From Thermohalobaculum xanthum (lineage in GTDB: Bacteria; Pseudomonadota; Alphaproteobacteria; Rhodobacterales; Rhodobacteraceae), in NCBI RefSeq assembly GCF_016623495.1, contig NZ_JAEHHL010000002.1, positions 62,001 to 126,000 of the forward strand: a stretch of 64,000 nt of DNA, given 5' to 3'. Position numbers and translations under genes: made by a program. Below the pieces are notes generated by a model. That model made no database searches, was not told the DNA's origin, and worked only from the letters and a program-made list of their open reading frames with translations. Numbering within the stretch: position 1 is the first letter of the stretch; each line of letters begins with the position of its first letter. Below are positions 60,926-64,000 of the stretch, piece after piece.

Positions 60926-62185
60926 ATGGAGGCCCTTTGCCGCGACTGTCTGAGTTGGTTCGACCATGACCCCGGCCCACGCTGCCCGGCCTGCGGGCGG
61001 CGGCGGGTGCTGGCGCATGCCGAGCTGGGCAGCCTCTCGATCGCCCACATGGATTGCGACGCCTTCTATGCCTCGGTCGAGAAGCGCGACGACCCCGCGC
61101 TCGCGGATCGGCCGCTGATCGTCGGCGGCGGGCGGCGCGGCGTGGTCTCGACCTGCTGCTACATCGCCCGGATCGCGGGGGTGCGCTCGGCCATGCCGAT
61201 GTTCCGCGCGATCGAGCTCTGCCCCGACGCCGTGGTGCTCCGCCCGCGGATGGAGCATTACGCCGCCGTGAGCCGCCAGATCCGCGCCCGGATGGAGGCG
61301 CTGACGCCCCTCGTCGAGCCCCTGTCGCTGGACGAGGCCTTCCTCGACCTCTCGGGCACGCAGCGGCTCTTCGGCGCGCCGCCCGCGCTCTCGATGGCCC
61401 GGCTCGCGCAGCAGATCGAGGACGAGGTCGGGGTCACCGTCTCGGTCGGGCTCAGCCACAACAAGTACCTCGCCAAGCTGGCCTCGGACCTCGACAAGCC
61501 GCGCGGCTTCTCGGTCATCGGCCGGGCCGAGACGCGCGCCTTCCTCGCGCCGCGCCCGGTGCGCTCGATCTGGGGGGTGGGGGCGGCCATGGCGGCGAAG
61601 CTCGAGGCCGACGGGCTGCGCCGCAATGCCGATCTTGCCGCCGCCGATCCCGTGCATCTCACCGCCCGCTACGGCAGCGCCGGCCAGCGGCTGTGGGAGC
61701 TCGCCCAGGGCATCGACCGCCGCCGCGTCAGCCCGAACGAGGCGCCCAAGAGCATCTCCTCCGAGATCACCTTCGACGACGATATCGCCGACGCGGACGC
61801 GCTGACCGGCCACCTGTGGCGCCTCGCGCTGCGCACCTCCGACCGCGCCAAGGCCAAGGGCATCGTCGGGCACGGGGTGACGGTCAAGCTCAAGGGCGCG
61901 GATTTCCGCCAGATCACCCGGCAGATGCGGCTCGAGCGTCCGACCAACCTCGCCGAGACCATCTTCCGCGCGGCCGAGCCGCTGCTCGCGGGCGCGATGG
62001 ACCACGCGCCGTTCCGCCTGATCGGGGTCGGCATCGGCGCGCTCGAGCCCGAGTCCGTGACGCGCGAGGACGACGCCCTCTTCACCGTCGCGGACAGCCC
62101 GACCGACCGCGCCGAGCGGGCGACCGACCAGATTCGCGCCCGGTTCGGCAGGGACGCCATCATCCGCGGCCGCGGCCTGCGCTGA
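60926..62185 (+). CDS. dinB: DNA polymerase IV (Y family) with N-terminal Cys4 extension
   Basis: 419 residues. Catalytic motifs: HMDCDAFYASVEKRD and SLDEAFLDLSG (the three carboxylates), VGLSHNKYLAKLASD, and the little-finger domain to the end. The first ~35 residues hold Cys5, Cys8, Cys20 and Cys23 (LCRDC ... RCPAC), a likely zinc knuckle found in some alphaproteobacterial DinB proteins but absent from E. coli. It performs translesion synthesis. Confidence 0.94.
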   Translation: MEALCRDCLSWFDHDPGPRCPACGRRRVLAHAELGSLSIAHMDCDAFYASVEKRDDPALADRPLIVGGGRRGVVSTCCYIARIAGVRSAMPMFRAIELCPDAVVLRPRMEHYAAVSRQIRARMEALTPLVEPLSLDEAFLDLSGTQRLFGAPPALSMARLAQQIEDEVGVTVSVGLSHNKYLAKLASDLDKPRGFSVIGRAETRAFLAPRPVRSIWGVGAAMAAKLEADGLRRNADLAAADPVHLTARYGSAGQRLWELAQGIDRRRVSPNEAPKSISSEITFDDDIADADALTGHLWRLALRTSDRAKAKGIVGHGVTVKLKGADFRQITRQMRLERPTNLAETIFRAAEPLLAGAMDHAPFRLIGVGIGALEPESVTREDDALFTVADSPTDRAERATDQIRARFGRDAIIRGRGLR

Positions 62186-62337
62186 GTCGCGCCTCGGGTG
62201 GTTTTCCCGCGGCCCGCCAAAGCATCAACCGCGCAGGCACATTGCCCAAAGTTTCGGCGTCTGTGGCATGCATGCCGAACCGACCCGCGAGATCTTCGTT
62301 TTTCTTCGAAATTCAGCGATATTTCGCACGCGCACTC

Positions 62338-62366
62338 TTGTCTTTGTTGCGGTGCACACTTAACGT
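62338..62366 (+). promoter_or_regulatory. candidate promoter of the sRNA
   Basis: TTGTCT (62338-62343) and TTAACG (62360-62365) separated by 16 bases, in an AT-rich stretch. It predicts a start near 62371, directly before the first hairpin. Confidence 0.4.
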
Positions 62367-62370
62367 CATT

Positions 62371-62451
62371 GACAGCGGTGCTTCGGCATCGCCGCCCTTC
62401 CTGGGCGTTTCCTCCCTTAGACTTGGGCCGGGGCAACCCGGCCTTTTTTTT
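62371..62451 (+). ncRNA. MmgR-like (alpha-r8 family) small RNA candidate
   Basis: About 81 nt with a clear fold: hairpin 1 at 62375-62392 (7-bp stem, UUCG loop), hairpin 2 at 62393-62407 (CGCCC/GGGCG), an unpaired 10-mer UUUCCUCCCU at 62408-62417, then a terminator hairpin with GCAA loop and eight U. The 10-mer plus this order matches the MmgR family of alphaproteobacterial sRNAs, which limits polyhydroxybutyrate accumulation in Sinorhizobium and carries this conserved anti-Shine-Dalgarno-like motif. The gene lies between dinB and an N-formylglutamate amidohydrolase gene. No open frame explains the sequence. Confidence 0.75.
62426..62451 (+). terminator. Rho-independent terminator of the sRNA
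   Basis: GGCCGGG-GCAA-CCCGGCC followed by TTTTTTTT. The strongest intrinsic terminator in the window. On the plus strand only, so it serves the sRNA (and perhaps dinB read-through), not the converging amidohydrolase. Confidence 0.92.
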
Positions 62452-62515
62452 GTGTGATCCTAGGGGGAAAGCCCGCCAAGCCGAGTCGTCGAGCGAGGCC
62501 GAAAAGGCGCTTGCG

Positions 62516-63379
62516 TCACTCGGCCGCCATGGCCCCGAGCTCGGGCGAGATCCGCACGAGCTCGGCCACGACGGTGGCGAGACGCTGGCGCAGCGCGTCG
62601 AAGCTGTCGAGCGGCTCGAGCGCCTTCTGGTCGAGGTAAAGCCCACGATCGATCTCGATCTGGACGGCGTGGAAGCCGCGCGCAGGCCGCCCATAGCGCT
62701 GAGTGATATATCCGCCCGCGAAGGGGGCGTTGCGCGCGACGACGAAGCCTGCGCGCTCGAACGCGGCCTGCGTCGCGGCCATCACCGTGCGGCCCGCCGA
62801 GGCACCGAACCGATCGCCCAGAACGACCTCGGGCGTGCGACCATGCACCCTGGGCGCCGCCCGCAACGCCTCGGTCGGCATCGAGTGACAGTCGAACAGA
62901 ACCGCCGCACCAAAACGCTCGCGCGCCCGCTGGAGCAGCGACTCGAGCCGCTGATGGTAGGGAACATGAATGCGCGCGATCCGCTCCTCGGCCTCGGCGA
63001 AGCTGATCTTGCCGTTGTAGATCTCGGCGCCTTCCGAGACCACGCGCGGCACCACGCCAAGACCCGCCGCGACGCGCTGGTTCAGCCCCTGCGGCCGAAC
63101 GCCCTCGATCAGGGCAGGATCGAACTCGGCTGGTGCGCGATTGAGGTCGAGCCAGGCGCGCGGCGCGGTCGCACTGAGCAGTGGTGCCCCGCTCTGCGGC
63201 GCATCGCCGAACAGCTGGTCGACAAGGACGTCCTCGGACGCGCGCAACGCGGGCATCCCGAGGCGCGAGCGGAGAACCAGTTCAGGCGGATAGTCGCGCC
63301 CGCTGTGGGGCGAACTGAAGACCACGCCCGAAAGCAGGGCTGCCGGCTCCAACAGGACAAAGGGTTCACGCTCGCTCAT
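62516..63379 (-). CDS. N-formylglutamate amidohydrolase
   Basis: 287 residues. Zinc-binding signature GVVFSSPHSGRDYPPE (HSG) near the N-terminus, and LFDCHSMPTEALRAAP plus AVQIEIDRGLYLD downstream. It hydrolyses N-formylglutamate to glutamate and formate, the last step of one histidine degradation route (HutG-type). No other hut gene is nearby. The released formate could be used by the formate dehydrogenase in this window; that link is speculative. Confidence 0.92.
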   Translation of the reverse strand: MSEREPFVLLEPAALLSGVVFSSPHSGRDYPPELVLRSRLGMPALRASEDVLVDQLFGDAPQSGAPLLSATAPRAWLDLNRAPAEFDPALIEGVRPQGLNQRVAAGLGVVPRVVSEGAEIYNGKISFAEAEERIARIHVPYHQRLESLLQRARERFGAAVLFDCHSMPTEALRAAPRVHGRTPEVVLGDRFGASAGRTVMAATQAAFERAGFVVARNAPFAGGYITQRYGRPARGFHAVQIEIDRGLYLDQKALEPLDSFDALRQRLATVVAELVRISPELGAMAAE

Positions 63380-63440
63380 GGCGCCACTCTAGTGCCTCCG
63401 CCCCTCCTGCGCATCCCCTTTCGCTCAGGCCAATAGGGGG

Positions 63441-63469
63441 TTGCGCGCCGAACCGGGCGGGATTATACG
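63441..63469 (+). promoter_or_regulatory. promoter of tRNA-Val
   Basis: TTGCGC (63441-63446) and TATACG (63464-63469) with a 17-base spacer, 20 bases before the mature tRNA 5' end. Confidence 0.6.
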
Positions 63470-63489
63470 CCTTCCCACCCCGATGGACA

Positions 63490-63564
63490 GGGCGCGTAGC
63501 TCAGTGGGAGAGCACTACGTTGACATCGTAGGGGTCGCTGGTTCAATCCCAGCCGCGCCCACCA
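63490..63564 (+). tRNA. tRNA-Val (anticodon GAC)
   Basis: 75 nt with encoded CCA. Acceptor GGGCGCG pairs with CGCGCCC, then A and CCA. Anticodon stem CTACG/CGTAG encloses TTGACAT, anticodon GAC (Val). D-loop AGCTCAGTGGGAGAGC and T-arm GGTTCAATCCCAGC are standard. The cloverleaf is complete. Confidence 0.97.
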
Positions 63565-63675
63565 TATTTCCCAAGCACTTGAAGACCTACCGAGGGCACT
63601 CCCGCACACCGATCACCGGTGCGCTGCTGCTCTGTAGGGCTCGGCTCCGGGACGTGTCGCAAGGCCCGGGCGGGC

Positions 63676-64000
63676 TCAGTTCTTGCCGAATCCGCGCAGG
63701 ATGTTGCCCAGCTTCTTGACCGCCTCTTCCTCCAGGCTTTGATGACGCGGCGGCTCGGCCGCGGGCTCGTCCTGCGCCGGCACGGGTTCCGGGCCGCTAC
63801 CGTTGGCGGTGGCCTCGGGCTCGGCCGCGCCGCTGCTGGTGGCAGCGCCCTCGATATCCGCCGCGGGACTTCCCTTGGTCGCCGGCAGCGGTGCTGCCGG
63901 CGGAGCGAGTGCACTGCCACCGATGGGCACCGGATCGGCGGCCAGCTCCGGCGGGAGGGCTTCGGCCGGCGCCGTCGCGGCAGTTGCCGGCGTCTGGGGC
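63676..64000 (-). CDS. 3' end of an unidentified gene, Pro/Ala-rich C-terminal tail
   Basis: The frame is open from 63678 (stop TGA on the minus strand) to the window edge, so the 5' part is outside. The visible ~107 residues are low-complexity Ala/Pro/Glu/Gly (PPELAADPVPIGGSAL and similar) ending in the charged tail SLEEEAVKKLGNILRGFGKN. A long flexible region followed by this kind of amphipathic end is seen in AsmA-like proteins, which is a guess only. Confidence 0.6.
   Translation of the reverse strand, partial: PQTPATAATAPAEALPPELAADPVPIGGSALAPPAAPLPATKGSPAADIEGAATSSGAAEPEATANGSGPEPVPAQDEPAAEPPRHQSLEEEAVKKLGNILRGFGKN

Overview
This is a high-GC (roughly 70 % by eye) bacterial chromosome segment. 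Gene content and protein style point to an alphaproteobacterium, most likely Rhodobacterales (Roseobacter/Rhodobacter group). Evidence includes a BktB-type thiolase, an alphaproteobacterial DinB with an N-terminal Cys4 extension, a two-subunit NAD-linked formate dehydrogenase, a DUF1127 mini-protein, a PhoX phosphatase and a small-RNA locus resembling the alphaproteobacterial MmgR family. No phage, insertion sequence, CRISPR array or rRNA was seen. Coding density is high, and almost all very long overlapping frames are GC shadows of real genes.

Layout. 0-8 kb: 3' end of an L,D-transpeptidase, a small secreted protein, a thioredoxin-fold DUF255 protein, an RcnB-like secreted protein, a methyltransferase/PaiB-like/GNAT run, and a KefB/KefC-type antiporter with a small membrane protein. 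8-19 kb: metG, a class III nucleotide cyclase, bktB, a two-gene envelope module (membrane-anchored stalk protein plus PBP-OmpA fusion), and a frameshifted molybdenum hydroxylase large subunit. 19-27 kb: secA facing a parvulin isomerase, argJ-mutT, a degenerate hybrid-kinase/response regulator, a PuuD-like glutamine amidotransferase and a [2Fe-2S] ferredoxin. 27-42 kb: transporters (MFS, SulP, ABC, MFS, LysE), a PhoX phosphatase preceded by four 11-bp Pho-box repeats, a single-domain globin, rpsD, an SDR, an acyl-CoA synthetase and a zinc-ribbon protein. 42-47.5 kb: a LysR regulator and the formate dehydrogenase operon (fused gamma-beta subunit plus catalytic alpha subunit). 47.5-48.8 kb: a compositionally different patch with a lone HNH endonuclease. 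48.8-57 kb: a PfkB kinase and a polyamine catabolism cluster (puuA-speB against a GntR regulator; putrescine aminotransferase and puuB) interrupted by a WYL regulator and a DUF1127 gene. 57-64 kb: clpB, pyrF, dinB, the sRNA candidate, an N-formylglutamate amidohydrolase, tRNA-Val(GAC) and the 3' end of another gene.

How parts work together. The polyamine cluster can take agmatine to putrescine (SpeB), then either transaminate it (SpuC-like) or gamma-glutamylate and oxidise it (PuuA, PuuB); a PuuD-like hydrolase sits about 23 kb away. The palindrome TGTGATCACA occurs both in the speB/gntR intergenic region and upstream of the aminotransferase, which suggests one GntR-controlled regulon. The formate dehydrogenase is fully encoded by two genes under a promoter region with two perfect palindromes. 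The best candidates for new biology are the MmgR-like sRNA, the paired palindromes between the WYL regulator and the DUF1127 gene, the envelope module, the kinase-derived degenerate regulator and the lone HNH nuclease with an unassigned N-terminal domain.
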